DNA of 64,000 bases from Parasphingopyxis lamellibrachiae. Lineage in GTDB: Bacteria > Pseudomonadota > Alphaproteobacteria > Sphingomonadales > Sphingomonadaceae. The stretch lies in assembly GCF_003385775.1 (NCBI RefSeq), contig NZ_QRDP01000004.1, forward strand, positions 248,001-312,000, written 5' to 3'. Below the pieces are notes generated by a model. That model was not told where the DNA came from, searched no databases, and saw only the letters and a program-made list of their open reading frames with translations. Shown here piece after piece: positions 36,610 through 45,842 of the stretch (position 1 is the stretch's first letter; each line of letters begins with the position of its first letter). A program made the translations under genes and the position numbers.

Positions 36610-37795
36610 CGACGATTCTTTCTGCGAGCCTGCGGGCGACTTCGCGCTTGGGCATCTGTTCCCAGCTTTCGACTCCGTTGGCGGTGATGAGGTGGATACT
36701 GTTTTCGGTGCCGCCCATAACGTCACCCGACACATCGTTGGCAACGATCCAGTCGCAGCCCTTGCGGTCCAGCTTGGCTTTGGCGTGGCCGACAACCTTG
36801 TCGGTTTCGGCAGCAAAACCGATCAACAGGGCAGGGCGCTGGTCATGGGTGGCAAGCCCGGCGAGAATGTCCGGGTTCTCGGTGAGATTAAGTTCGGGAG
36901 GCCCGCCAGTTTCGCCTTTTTTGATCTTGCGCGGTGAGGCTTCAGCGCGCCAGTCGGCCACTGCGGCAACCAGAATCGCTACATCGGCCGGCAGCGTCCG
37001 GTTTACTGCAGCTTCCATTTCGAGTGCGGTTTCGACATCGATCCGTTTGACGCCGCGCGGCGTTTCCAGCGAGACGGGGCCGGAAATCAGCTCCACATCG
37101 GCGCCCAGCCTAGCCAGCGCTCCGGCAATCGCATAACCCTGACGTCCCGAAGAGCGGTTGGCGATATAGCGAACCGGATCGATCGGCTCATGGGTCGGGC
37201 CAGCCGTGATGACGATCCGTTTGCCCGCCAGCGACTGGCTGCGTTTCGGTGCAGCGCTGCTCAGCCGGTCCTCGATCTCGGCGAAAACGGCATCGGGTTC
37301 GGGCAGGCGGCCTTCGCCATATTCTCCGCAGGCCATCGCGCCTTCGTCCGGGTTGAGCACGACGACGCCGTTTTTGCGAATTTGCGCCACATTGCGTTTC
37401 GTCGCCTCATGCTCCCACATGCGCACATTCATGGCGGGAACGGCCATCACCTGCGTGTCTGTCGCCAGCAGCATCGTGGTCGCCAGATCATCGGCGATGC
37501 CGGCGGCCATTTTCGCGATGAGGTCGGCAGTGGCCGGGCAAATGACGATCAGGTCGGCCTCGCGTGAAAGCTGGATATGCCCCATCTCGGTTTCGTTCTT
37601 GAGGTCCCACAGGCTCGTATAAACCTGCGCTTCGGAGAGCGCGGCGAGCGTCATGGGCGTCACGAACTGCGCACCGCCCTCGGTGAGTACGCATGTTACG
37701 TCGCCGCCCGCCTTGCGGATCAGTCGGATCAGCTCGCTGGCCTTATAAGCGGCAATTCCGCCGCCGATCACGAGCAAGATGCGCTTCCCGTTCAT
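36596..37795 (-). CDS. coaBC: Bifunctional phosphopantothenoylcysteine decarboxylase/phosphopantothenate-cysteine ligase
   Basis: Two consecutive steps of coenzyme A synthesis. It has 399 residues: the flavin-binding CoaC half (about 1-190) with [15 protein letters not shown], the [11 protein letters not shown] block and the [10 protein letters not shown] motif; and the CoaB half (about 191-399) with [22 protein letters not shown] and AAVADWRAE. The ATG at 37795 precedes [18 protein letters not shown]; the frame upstream of it is open but unlike the family. Confidence 0.97.
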   Translation of the reverse strand: MNGKRILLVIGGGIAAYKASELIRLIRKAGGDVTCVLTEGGAQFVTPMTLAALSEAQVYTSLWDLKNETEMGHIQLSREADLIVICPATADLIAKMAAGIADDLATTMLLATDTQVMAVPAMNVRMWEHEATKRNVAQIRKNGVVVLNPDEGAMACGEYGEGRLPEPDAVFAEIEDRLSSAAPKRSQSLAGKRIVITAGPTHEPIDPVRYIANRSSGRQGYAIAGALARLGADVELISGPVSLETPRGVKRIDVETALEMEAAVNRTLPADVAILVAAVADWRAEASPRKIKKGETGGPPELNLTENPDILAGLATHDQRPALLIGFAAETDKVVGHAKAKLDRKGCDWIVANDVSGDVMGGTENSIHLITANGVESWEQMPKREVARRLAERIVDAIV

Positions 37796-37832
37796 GGCCG
37801 GAAATGTGCGGTTCGGTGAGCGTTTTGTCGAG

Positions 37833-38681
37833 TCATGCTTTGCCGAGAGTGAGCCAGGGCTGTTTTGAGACCTCTTCGAACTCCAGCGGCTCGGCGAGGT
37901 CGTAGTGCATCGTCGCCCGTTTGCGCTCGACGGTTGCGCCATGTTGCTCGGCCAGATCGACAAGCGGCCAGAGAAAATCCTCAACGCCGGTCGGGCCAGC
38001 CGATTTGTTGAGCCCGACGAACAGGGTCGCCGGATATTCCATGTGCGTTGCGGTCAGATATTCGAGGAAAGACGCCCATTCGGCGACCGTCCAGCGTTTG
38101 CCGCCACTCTTGGGGAAAACGTCGAAAACCTGGCCGTTGATCATGATCAGATCGAAGCGGCCGATGGAGTCGGGCAGCGGCTCGCCGAGCATCACACCGC
38201 CTTCGATCCGGGGAATACCGCTGAGCGCGAGCAGGTCGCCATAGACCGCGGGATCGGGCCTGTCGAAAGCGAGCACGTCATGTCCATAGGTTTTGGCGAT
38301 GGTGAGAAACTGTCCGCCGCCGGCCCCGATATCGAGGATCGAACATTTGGGCCGGGTATCGATATTCAGTATCCGGGCGAGCCGGGAATGGATCATGAAC
38401 CAGGGCGCAAGATCGAGATATTTGGTGACCGCCAGTTCGTCGGCTGCCTCGATCTCCGAACGGTATTTCTCCTGCAGCGCCGCATAGGCGGAGCGATCGA
38501 TTGATGCGGCGACCCGATCATACATAGCGCGCTGGCGACCATCCTCGATGACGACGCGCCAGCCCTCGATCCGTTCGTCCAGAGGCCGAAGGGGGCGATA
38601 GGTTACGCCGTCGGCGTCGGGGCGTTGCGGTCGATTCGGTTTTTTGCGAAAATGTTCTCGCAGTTTAGCGACTATAGCCAA
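37833..38681 (-). CDS. SAM-dependent methyltransferase-like protein, unknown substrate
   Basis: About 282 residues with a Rossmann methyltransferase domain: SILDIGAGGGQFLTIAKTYG as the SAM loop, VLAFDRP as the next acidic loop and RFDLIMINGQVF as motif II. The N-terminal third is not recognisable. The start is uncertain: TTG codons at 38681 and 38687 follow a GGGAG inside the end of ubiB, and no ATG fits. It sits between ubiB and coaBC and is probably co-transcribed. The substrate is unknown; a lipid or sugar target is only a guess. Confidence 0.72.
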   Translation of the reverse strand: MAIVAKLREHFRKKPNRPQRPDADGVTYRPLRPLDERIEGWRVVIEDGRQRAMYDRVAASIDRSAYAALQEKYRSEIEAADELAVTKYLDLAPWFMIHSRLARILNIDTRPKCSILDIGAGGGQFLTIAKTYGHDVLAFDRPDPAVYGDLLALSGIPRIEGGVMLGEPLPDSIGRFDLIMINGQVFDVFPKSGGKRWTVAEWASFLEYLTATHMEYPATLFVGLNKSAGPTGVEDFLWPLVDLAEQHGATVERKRATMHYDLAEPLEFEEVSKQPWLTLGKA

Positions 38682-40204
38682 TACCAACTCCCAATTGCTC
38701 CAAGGCCAGTGCCCAATAGTGCGACCAGCCAATATTTCCAGCCATTTCCGAATGTTATCAATTCGACATCCGACAAAGGCGGGGCGGGCGGAGCGGCACC
38801 CCGGTTGGGAATCTCTGCTTCGAGCCGTCTGACGAGTTCGGGCAGCCGCAGCAATGTGCGGACATCTTCCCTGAGCTTGTCCGCCATCGCGGCTTCCGGA
38901 CCCAGTTCGCTTCGAAGCCATTCACCGACAAAGGGCTTGGCGGTTTCCCACATGTTGATGTCGGGATCGAGGCTTGTCGCCACGCCTTCGACCATCACCA
39001 TGGTCTTCTGGAGGAGAAGCAAATGGGGCTGGGTCTGCATGTCGAAATCTCGCGTGATGCCGAAGAGCCCATCCAGCATCTGGCCGATAGAGATGTCTTT
39101 CACGGGCAGTCCGCGGATCGGTTCGCCGACCGCGCGCAGCGCGGTGGCAAATTCGGCGACATCATGATGCGGGGGCACATAGCCGGCCTCGAAATGGATC
39201 TCCGCGACGCGGCGGTAATTGCCGGTGATAAGCCCGTAGAGAATTTCGGCCAGCCACAACCGGGCCTGGCGATTAACCCGCCCCATGATGCCGAAATCGA
39301 TTGCGCCGATCTTGCCATCGGGCAGGACGAATAGATTTCCCTGATGCAAGTCAGCATGGAAAAACCCTTCCGAAATCGCCTGGCGAAGAAAGGCGCGGAC
39401 GAGTGTGGTCGCAAGCGTCTTGCGATCATGGCCGGCTGCATCCAGCGCTTCGCGATCGGAAATTCTGATCCCGTCAAACCATTCAAGGGTCATCACGCGC
39501 CCACCGGTGCGCTGCCAGTCGATCTCGGGAACGACGAAATCGGGCTCGGCCTGCATGCCCTCGGCAAGTTCCGAAGCCGATGCCGCCTCGCGCCTGAGAT
39601 CGAGTTCGCGGGCCGTCCATCGTTTGAACGTCTCGATCGTCAGCCGTGGACGCAGGCGTGCCAGCTCGCCGCCCATCGCCTCGACCTGGGCAGCCGCCCA
39701 TTCATAGGTTTCGATATCGCGCGAAAATTCTTTTTCGATGCCCGGGCGCAGCACCTTGATCGCCACGGTTTTTCCTTCGCTGGTCACGGCCCTGTGGACC
39801 TGCGCGATCGATGCCGCGCCGACGGGCTTCGGATCGATGCTCGAAAACAGCTCGTCCGTCGGTCGGTCGAAAGACTGTGCAATGGCCTCTTCGATCCGCG
39901 AAAAGGGAATCGGCGGCAACCGATCCTGCAAGCGCATCAGATCATGCGTCGCCTCGTCACCGACGAGATCGGGGCGCGTTGCCAGCGTCTGGCCAAGTTT
40001 GATAGCGGCGGGGCCGATCGCCTGGAAAGCGTCTGCATAGGCCGGTTGTTTGGGGACCCGGGCGCCAAAACGCGCCAGCCGTATCATACGCCGAACCTGC
40101 GGCGGCGTGAGAGGATCGCGCTCGATGCCGCTGAGCGCTCCATGCCGCGCCAGCGTTCGGCCCCATTTCAAGAGCCGCCAGATATGCGTTCTGGGGCGGG
40201 TCAA
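38672..40204 (-). CDS. ubiB: UbiB family atypical kinase (ubiquinone biosynthesis)
   Basis: Membrane-associated UbiB/ABC1 protein required for ubiquinone formation. It has 510 residues: KxGQ-type motif IKLGQTLATRPDL, AASIAQVHRA in the ATP loop, VAIKVLRPGI with the catalytic lysine, HADLHQGNLFV and DFGIMGR. A single hydrophobic segment lies at the end (about residues 485-510). It begins with TTG overlapping the ubiE stop (TTGA). Confidence 0.95.
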   Translation of the reverse strand: MTRPRTHIWRLLKWGRTLARHGALSGIERDPLTPPQVRRMIRLARFGARVPKQPAYADAFQAIGPAAIKLGQTLATRPDLVGDEATHDLMRLQDRLPPIPFSRIEEAIAQSFDRPTDELFSSIDPKPVGAASIAQVHRAVTSEGKTVAIKVLRPGIEKEFSRDIETYEWAAAQVEAMGGELARLRPRLTIETFKRWTARELDLRREAASASELAEGMQAEPDFVVPEIDWQRTGGRVMTLEWFDGIRISDREALDAAGHDRKTLATTLVRAFLRQAISEGFFHADLHQGNLFVLPDGKIGAIDFGIMGRVNRQARLWLAEILYGLITGNYRRVAEIHFEAGYVPPHHDVAEFATALRAVGEPIRGLPVKDISIGQMLDGLFGITRDFDMQTQPHLLLLQKTMVMVEGVATSLDPDINMWETAKPFVGEWLRSELGPEAAMADKLREDVRTLLRLPELVRRLEAEIPNRGAAPPAPPLSDVELITFGNGWKYWLVALLGTGLGAIGSWYWL

Positions 40205-40935
40205 ATCCGGTAGCCGCTATGGATTGCGACGAGACCGCCCAGCATCGGCTCCACCTTGCATTGCACGAAACCGGCGTCTTCGATCATCGCTTTGAAGGTG
40301 GGCATATCGGGGAAGCGCCGAATCGATTCGATAAGGTAGCGATAGCTGTCTTCATCCTTGGCCAGCGCCTGGCCGATCTTCGGCACCAGCTTGTGCGAAT
40401 AGAGGTCATAGGCTTCGGCAAAGCCGGGCCACAGGGTCGTTGAAAATTCGAGGCAGAAAAAGCGGCCGCCGCGTTTCAGAACGCGGTGCGCTTCTTCGAG
40501 CGCCTTCTGGATGTGCGTCACGTTGCGGATACCGAACGCGATCGTATAGGCATCAAAGCTATTGTCTGCGAAGCCCAGCTCCTCAGCATTCTCCTGTGCC
40601 CAGACCAGTCCGGCAATCTTGCGTTTTTCCGCGCGCTCCATGCCAACCTGCAGCATTTCAGCATTGATATCGGCGACCGTGATCGCGGCGCCGGATTTCG
40701 CCAGGCGAAAGGCGATGTCGCCGGTTCCTCCAGCCATATCCAATATCGCCTCGCTCGCGCGCGGCTTCACCCGCCGGACGAATCGGTCTTTCCATAGCCG
40801 GTGCATCCCGCCCGACATTGCATCGTTCATCAGGTCGTAGCTGGATGCCACATTGGAAAAGACGCCGCCGACGCGGGAGGTCTTTTCCTCGGGAGCTATG
40901 TCCTCATAGCCAAAAGAGACGTTTTCTTCGTTCAT
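40201..40935 (-). CDS. ubiE: Ubiquinone/menaquinone biosynthesis C-methyltransferase
   Basis: Methylates the quinone ring in ubiquinone synthesis. It has 244 residues: MNDAMSGGMHRLWKDRFV, the SAM loop ILDMAGGTGDIAFRLA, ADINAEML, and FGIRNVTHIQKAL. The ATG at 40935 is preceded by an open frame of unlike composition. It is divergent from mutM, with a 78-base gap between the starts, and heads the ubiE-ubiB run. Confidence 0.97.
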   Translation of the reverse strand: MNEENVSFGYEDIAPEEKTSRVGGVFSNVASSYDLMNDAMSGGMHRLWKDRFVRRVKPRASEAILDMAGGTGDIAFRLAKSGAAITVADINAEMLQVGMERAEKRKIAGLVWAQENAEELGFADNSFDAYTIAFGIRNVTHIQKALEEAHRVLKRGGRFFCLEFSTTLWPGFAEAYDLYSHKLVPKIGQALAKDEDSYRYLIESIRRFPDMPTFKAMIEDAGFVQCKVEPMLGGLVAIHSGYRI

Positions 40936-41013
40936 GCCTGTCCGCCAGATGGGAAGGGTTGCTGCTCTAGCCAAGCCTTGCCGTGCCCGCAAACGCATCT
41001 TAGCACCAATGTC

Positions 41014-41823
41014 ATGCCGGAACTTCCAGAAGTCGAGACGACCGTGCGCGGTCTGGAGCCCGCCCTGCTTGGCCAGAGGCTGGTATCCGTGGAGCCGAAG
41101 CGGCCCGATCTACGGCGCCCCATGCCGCCGGATCTCCGGCAGCGTATGACGGGTGCCGTCATTACCGGGCTTGGGCGGCGTGCAAAATATGGACTTATCG
41201 ACACCGATCGCGGCGACACGATGATTTTTCATCTCGGCATGTCGGGCCGCTGGCGTCTCGATCCGGATGGGTTCGACAAGCATGACCATCTCATCCTGCA
41301 AACGCCGAGTCGAACCGTCGCGCTGAACGATCCAAGGCGGTTCGGGTCTGTCGATTTGGTCGAGACTTCATTGCTGCCCGACTATCCGGTTTTCGCGGCT
41401 CTGGGCCCGGAACCGCTGGGCCCCGAGTTCACCGCCGACTATCTGGCCCGGGTTTTTGAGGGGCGATCCGGCCCTGTGAAGGCGTTGCTGCTCGATCAGC
41501 GGATCGTGGCGGGTCTCGGCAATATCTATGTTTGCGAAGCTCTGCACCAGGCGCGGATTGCACCAGGGACGAAGGGGAACCGTATTGGCGGCGTCAGACT
41601 GGGCCGACTGGTTGCGTCCGTCCGTGAAATCATCGCCGCGGCGATTGAAGCGGGCGGATCAAGCCTGCGCGATTATGCGCAGCCCGATGGAGAGCTTGGC
41701 TATTTCTTCAAAAGCTGGCGAGCCTATGGCCGGGAGGGCGAGCTCTGCGGATGCGGCGGGAGAATCCGCCGCCGTGTCGATGGCGGCAGATCCACCTTTT
41801 ATTGCCCCCAATGCCAGAGGTGA
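41014..41823 (+). CDS. mutM: Formamidopyrimidine-DNA glycosylase
   Basis: Removes 8-oxoguanine and related lesions. It has 269 residues: the catalytic N-terminal PELPEVETTVRGLEP (P2, E3), K58-region R-K-YG block (GRRAKYGLIDTD), the H2TH motif containing LLLDQRIVAGLGNIYV, and a C-terminal C4 zinc finger (CGCG ... CPQC). The ATG at 41014 is fixed by the need for proline as residue 2. It is followed by an intrinsic terminator. Confidence 0.97.
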   Translation: MPELPEVETTVRGLEPALLGQRLVSVEPKRPDLRRPMPPDLRQRMTGAVITGLGRRAKYGLIDTDRGDTMIFHLGMSGRWRLDPDGFDKHDHLILQTPSRTVALNDPRRFGSVDLVETSLLPDYPVFAALGPEPLGPEFTADYLARVFEGRSGPVKALLLDQRIVAGLGNIYVCEALHQARIAPGTKGNRIGGVRLGRLVASVREIIAAAIEAGGSSLRDYAQPDGELGYFFKSWRAYGREGELCGCGGRIRRRVDGGRSTFYCPQCQR

Positions 41824-41880
41824 AATCTGCGCTGCGCCCTTGACCTGAGCCGCTGCGATAGCTAGTTGGCATCCGCTTTC

Positions 41881-41910
41881 GGTGCGGCGGGTGCTGCGCC
41901 TTTTTTATTT
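41881..41910 (+). terminator. Intrinsic terminator between mutM and rpsT
   Basis: Stem GGTGCGGC (41881-41888) with GCTGCGCC (41893-41900), two G-U pairs, a GGGT loop and then T6-A-T4. It ends mutM transcription and separates it from rpsT. Confidence 0.8.
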
Positions 41911-41930
41911 TGACATGATCGAGGTTTATT

Positions 41931-42194
41931 ATGGCCAACACGCCACAGGCCAAAAAACGTATTCGCCGCAATGACCGGCGCGCAGTTGTGAACACGAATC
42001 GGGTGAGCCGGATTCGCAGCTTCATCAAGAAGGTCGAAACAGCTGTCGAAGCTGGCGACAAGAAGGAAGCGACCGATGCGCTTCAGGCCATGCAACCTGA
42101 ACTGGCCCGCGGTGTTTCCAAGGGAATTTTCCACAAGAATACAGCATCGCGGAAGCTTTCGCGTCTGTCCAAGCGCGTCGCCGCGCTGAAATAA
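41931..42194 (+). CDS. rpsT: 30S ribosomal protein S20
   Basis: An 87-residue basic protein: [17 protein letters not shown], then [15 protein letters not shown] and [23 protein letters not shown] at the end, all typical of S20. The rpsT-dnaA neighbourhood is common in alphaproteobacteria. Confidence 0.97.
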   Translation: MANTPQAKKRIRRNDRRAVVNTNRVSRIRSFIKKVETAVEAGDKKEATDALQAMQPELARGVSKGIFHKNTASRKLSRLSKRVAALK

Positions 42195-42196
42195 GA

Positions 42197-42221
42197 GGTC
42201 GCTTCGGTACACGAAGCGGCC
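42197..42221 (+). terminator. Stem-loop after rpsT
   Basis: GGTCGCTTCG (42197-42206) can pair with CGAAGCGGCC (42212-42221) with one G-U, around a GTACA loop. No T-run follows, so it may be a 3'-end stabiliser or weak terminator for rpsT. Confidence 0.55.
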
Positions 42222-42281
42222 CTGCGGTCATCCGCTCGAACTCGGAAATATTTTTCAGATTAGTTACACTGGAAATTCAAC

Positions 42282-42479
42282 GAGTCGCATGATGCGCCCC
42301 CAAGTTGCCCACAGGCAAACCTAAATATTTACCGTTAAAAATCAATGATTTAACAGTCATTTAGGCAGGATTGGCTACTCTGCGTGTCAACCCCATTTAT
42401 TTCATTTTTTTGACGGCCAGCCCCCTTGCTTTGGGCGCGTTAACAATTCATCAAACAGTCTCCCGGTCGGTAGCGATTC
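42282..42479. promoter_or_regulatory. Possible cell-cycle control sites upstream of dnaA
   Basis: The region contains TTAA-N7-TTAG (42350-42364), close to the CtrA consensus TTAA-N7-TTAA, and two GANTC methylation sites (GAGTC at 42282-42286 and GATTC at 42475-42479). CtrA, CcrM and DnaA control dnaA in Caulobacter, so the sites are in a sensible place. Each motif is short and could occur by chance. Confidence 0.35.
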
Positions 42480-42634
42480 TTCCCGACCGGTACAGTCGCC
42501 AGTGGAAAGTGCGATGCGGAATCCAGTGATTTCGCACAGGGCTTTATATTGTCTGGCGGTCTGGACGGTTCAGGCGCTCAAGATGCTGCGGATCGGGTCT
42601 GGTGGGGAAGACATGCATAGGGGAGGGTTGTTGA

Positions 42635-44050
42635 GTGCAGCATGAATCGGATCTCGAAGAAGCGGACCCCGACAAAGTAGAAGCGCACGAGCCATTCAAG
42701 GCTGCATGGGAAGCAATCAGGAACGGCCTTCGCCGCGATCTCGGTGCCCGTACCTTCGATCATTGGTTGAAGCCGATGAAACTGATCGGCTTTGAAGAAG
42801 AGGCCGGACAGATCCGGCTTGAGCTTCCTTCGCATTTCATGGCTGACTGGGTCCGCGAACATTATTCGGATCGCCTGCGCTACGCGTGGCGCGCTACTGT
42901 GCCCAGCGTCGGCGAAATCGACATCGTTGCTGCCGACGGTGCATCGCGCCCGGCTCTTTTCATCGTCGGCGAAGAAGATGCGTTGCCGCCGACGGAACAG
43001 CTCTCCGGAACAAGCGGCGACAGTATCGGGACGCCGCTTGAGAATCGCTATGTCTTTTCGAATTTCGTCACGGGTACGGCCAATGAGGTTGCCTTCAACG
43101 CAGCCCGGATGATGGCCGATGCGGGCGTGCCGATGTTCAGCTCGCTCTATATCCATGCTGGAACCGGCCTTGGTAAAACGCACCTTTTGCACGCCATCGG
43201 GCATGAGTTTCTGCGCCAGAAGCCACGCTCCAACGTGCTCTATATGTCGGCCGAAAAATTCATGTACGAATTTGTGTCGGCGATGCGCGACCGGGATACG
43301 ATCGGTTTCAAGCAAAGGCTGCGCTCTGCCGACCTGTTGCTCGTTGACGATGTACAGTTCATCGCGGGCAAGGAAGCGACGCAGGAAGAATTTTTCCATA
43401 CAATCAATGAGATAATCGCAACCGGACACCGCCTGGTGATAAGCGCGGATCGTCCGCCGCACGAGCTGGGCGCTGTCGACAAGCGGATTGCATCGCGGCT
43501 CGCCGGAGGCCTTGTCACCGATCTGCGCCAGCCCGATCTCGATCATCGTCGCCGCATCGTGACGCACAAGCTGGGGCAGATGCCTCAGGCCGGCATGCCT
43601 CAGGATGTTGCGGATTTTCTGGCCCAGCGCTTCTCGGCAAGTATCCGGGAGCTCGAAGGGGCGCTGACCCGCGTGGTCGCTTATTCGCTGCTTTCCAAGC
43701 GCCCGATCGACTTGGCATTTGCGCAGGAAACGCTGGCCGATCTGTTGCGGCATTCGCAGCGCCGGATCACAATCGACGAAATCCAGCGCAGCGTGTGCGA
43801 GCATTATGGCATTCGCCATGCGGAAATGACCTCTGCACGCCGGGCCCGCGAAGTTGCGCGCCCGCGTCAAGTCGCAATGTATCTGGCAAAACGGCTCACG
43901 CCGCGCTCGCTGCCGGAGATCGGGCGACGCTTCGGCGGCCGCGATCACACGACGGTGATCCATGCGATCAAGCGGATCAAGGAACTGCGCGCCGCAGACA
44001 GCGAGCTCGATTCCGATGTTCGTTCGCTTCTCCGCAAACTCGAAAATTAG
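42635..44050 (+). CDS. dnaA: Chromosomal replication initiator protein DnaA
   Basis: AAA+ initiator of 471 residues: N-terminal domain I (about 19-90), Walker A in AGTGLGKTHLL, Walker B in LLLVDDVQFI, and the C-terminal DNA-binding domain ending in the signature FGGRDHTTVIHAIKRI. It starts at GTG 42635 with GGGGAGGG upstream. In this lineage dnaA lies by rpsT and mutM; the origin itself need not be here. Confidence 0.97.
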   Translation: MQHESDLEEADPDKVEAHEPFKAAWEAIRNGLRRDLGARTFDHWLKPMKLIGFEEEAGQIRLELPSHFMADWVREHYSDRLRYAWRATVPSVGEIDIVAADGASRPALFIVGEEDALPPTEQLSGTSGDSIGTPLENRYVFSNFVTGTANEVAFNAARMMADAGVPMFSSLYIHAGTGLGKTHLLHAIGHEFLRQKPRSNVLYMSAEKFMYEFVSAMRDRDTIGFKQRLRSADLLLVDDVQFIAGKEATQEEFFHTINEIIATGHRLVISADRPPHELGAVDKRIASRLAGGLVTDLRQPDLDHRRRIVTHKLGQMPQAGMPQDVADFLAQRFSASIRELEGALTRVVAYSLLSKRPIDLAFAQETLADLLRHSQRRITIDEIQRSVCEHYGIRHAEMTSARRAREVARPRQVAMYLAKRLTPRSLPEIGRRFGGRDHTTVIHAIKRIKELRAADSELDSDVRSLLRKLEN

Positions 44051-44099
44051 GGACGGCGGCCAGTCCTGCGCTCCCGGTTTCGGGTGCGCCGACTATGCT

Positions 44100-44744
44100 C
44101 TAGCCGTCTTCGCGCGGCAGAACGGTTATTCGGATTTCTTCACCCGAATTCCCCGGAAAGCCGGTAAACATTGCTTCTATAAGATTGGGAACAAGCTCGG
44201 TCAGCGCATCGTTGCGTGATCGCGCCCGCGCCCTTCCTTCGAAGACCGGTTCGCCATCCGCTGTCCGGGCGATCCTGAGATCGAGTTCACTGGTATACAA
44301 GGTATAGCTGCGGACCTGCGGATAATCGAAGAACGGATCGTGCCAGCCGCGATAATAGGAGGAGCGCCACCCGAACCGGTCATAATAGGGGCTGTAGAAG
44401 AGCGAACGATGACCCCAATAGCCGCGACGATAACCTGGCGAAGTCACGACGCGCTCCCGGCCGTTATCGACGCTATATTCCATCGTCACGACCAGGGTCG
44501 CTTCCTCGGCCGAACCGGAAGCACGGTACCCGTATTGGTTGAGCTCGGCGGCGACCAGATTGGCGTAGGTGGCAAATTCCAGGCCGCCGGATTTTTCGTC
44601 ATCGGCCGGCTGGATGTAAAAGCTCTGGCCCTGCGGTGCAGGCATCTGCTGGAAACGGGCGACATCGGCCCGGAACGGGGTCGTGCAAGCAGCCGCAGCG
44701 AGCAACGCCAAGGGCGCAATGAGTGCGAGAAATCTGCGTGACAT
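44100..44744 (-). CDS. DUF4136 family lipoprotein
   Basis: A 214-residue protein with a signal peptide and a lipobox-like ALLAAAAC, followed by CTTPFRADVARFQQMPAPQGQSFYIQP and the DUF4136 pattern AELNQYGYR and a C-terminal RARSRNDALTELVPNLIEAMFTGFPG. A tyrosine/arginine-rich stretch (about residues 104-140) is unusual in composition. It is probably an outer-membrane lipoprotein; function unknown. The ATG at 44744 is preferred over the one 18 bases upstream. Confidence 0.85.
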   Translation of the reverse strand: MSRRFLALIAPLALLAAAACTTPFRADVARFQQMPAPQGQSFYIQPADDEKSGGLEFATYANLVAAELNQYGYRASGSAEEATLVVTMEYSVDNGRERVVTSPGYRRGYWGHRSLFYSPYYDRFGWRSSYYRGWHDPFFDYPQVRSYTLYTSELDLRIARTADGEPVFEGRARARSRNDALTELVPNLIEAMFTGFPGNSGEEIRITVLPREDG

Positions 44745-44843
44745 TATGACCTCCAAAAGCAATTACAGCTTTATATATAGGGGCTTATTACCCTAGCCCA
44801 ATATGTCTGAACAGGATTTGAACGTCTGGTGAACAGACAGCCG

Positions 44844-45842
44844 TCACCGGCCGCTCAGCAATCCGAGCGCGCGATATGCATCAGAAAGTACGGGTGCTGC
44901 CGCCGCGGTGGCTTTTTCTGCACCGGCGTCAAGGATGGTATCCAGTGTGGCATTTTCGCTTTTCAACGCATTGAACCGGTCGGAAATGGGCCCAAGAACC
45001 GATACTGTGAGATCGGCCAGCGCAGGCTTGAAATCGCCAAATCCCTTGCCGGCATAGTCGGCGAGGACGGCAGATTGTTCGGTCCCGGCCAATGCCGCGT
45101 AGATGGTGACAAGATTGCGTGCTTCGGGACGACCCGCCAGTTCCTCGACCGTGTCGGGGAGTGGTTCCGCGTCGGTTTTGGCTTTGCGAATTTTCTTGGC
45201 GATCAAATCGGTATCATCCGACAAGTTTATCCGGCTCATGTCCGACGGGTCGGATTTCGACATTTTTTTCGTACCGTCCCGTAGCGACATGATTCGCGCG
45301 GCCGTTTCCCCGATATAGGGTTCGGGCAGGACGAAGGTTTCCGTGCCGGTATCATTGTTGAATTTTTCAGCGATATCGCGAGCCAGTTCGAGATGCTGCT
45401 TCTGGTCGTCGCCGACAGGGACGTGCGTTGCGCGATACAGAAGAACATCGGCAGCCTGCAACACCGGATAGGCGAAGAGTGCGGCGGATGCGCCTTCGCG
45501 ATTCTTGCCGGACTTGTCCTTGAACTGCGTCATCCGGTTGAGCCATCCCATACGCGCGGTGCCGTTTAGCAACCAGGCGAGTTCAGGATGGGCGGGGACG
45601 CGGGCCTGATTGAACAGCGTTGCGCGCTCGGGGTCGACTCCCGATGCAATCAGCGCTGCGGCCATTTCCCGGGTCGCGCGGCTAAGATCTTCGGCGGCAA
45701 TCGGCATCGAAATCGCATGAAGGTCGGCGAGAAAGAACAGGCACTCGCTTTCTTCCTGCATCTTCACCCAGTTGACGATTGCGCCGAGATAATTGCCGAG
45801 ATGGAGATTGCCGGTGGGCTGAATGCCGGAAACGACGCGCAT
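44844..45842 (-). CDS. trpS: Tryptophanyl-tRNA synthetase
   Basis: Class I synthetase of 332 residues. HIGH-type motif [11 protein letters not shown] at about residue 13, [10 protein letters not shown] at the N terminus, and KMSKSDPSD at about residue 195. The start overlaps the murJ stop by one base (TGATG), so the two genes are translated in tandem. Confidence 0.97.
   Translation of the reverse strand: MRVVSGIQPTGNLHLGNYLGAIVNWVKMQEESECLFFLADLHAISMPIAAEDLSRATREMAAALIASGVDPERATLFNQARVPAHPELAWLLNGTARMGWLNRMTQFKDKSGKNREGASAALFAYPVLQAADVLLYRATHVPVGDDQKQHLELARDIAEKFNNDTGTETFVLPEPYIGETAARIMSLRDGTKKMSKSDPSDMSRINLSDDTDLIAKKIRKAKTDAEPLPDTVEELAGRPEARNLVTIYAALAGTEQSAVLADYAGKGFGDFKPALADLTVSVLGPISDRFNALKSENATLDTILDAGAEKATAAAAPVLSDAYRALGLLSGR

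Larger units (their letters stand above)
42195..42634. other. 440-base gap between rpsT and dnaA
   Basis: A gene-free region containing a stem-loop just after rpsT (42197-42221), an AT-rich middle (about 42290-42420) and the dnaA leader. I see no ORF of coding quality. It presumably holds the dnaA promoter. I looked for an origin and found no cluster of TTATNCACA boxes, only loose matches such as TTGCCCACA at 42304-42312. Confidence 0.6.

Noticed and set aside
42195-42634. Chromosome origin beside dnaA
   Set aside because: Only loose DnaA-box matches occur, without clustering or a clear unwinding element, and in this lineage the origin is often elsewhere.
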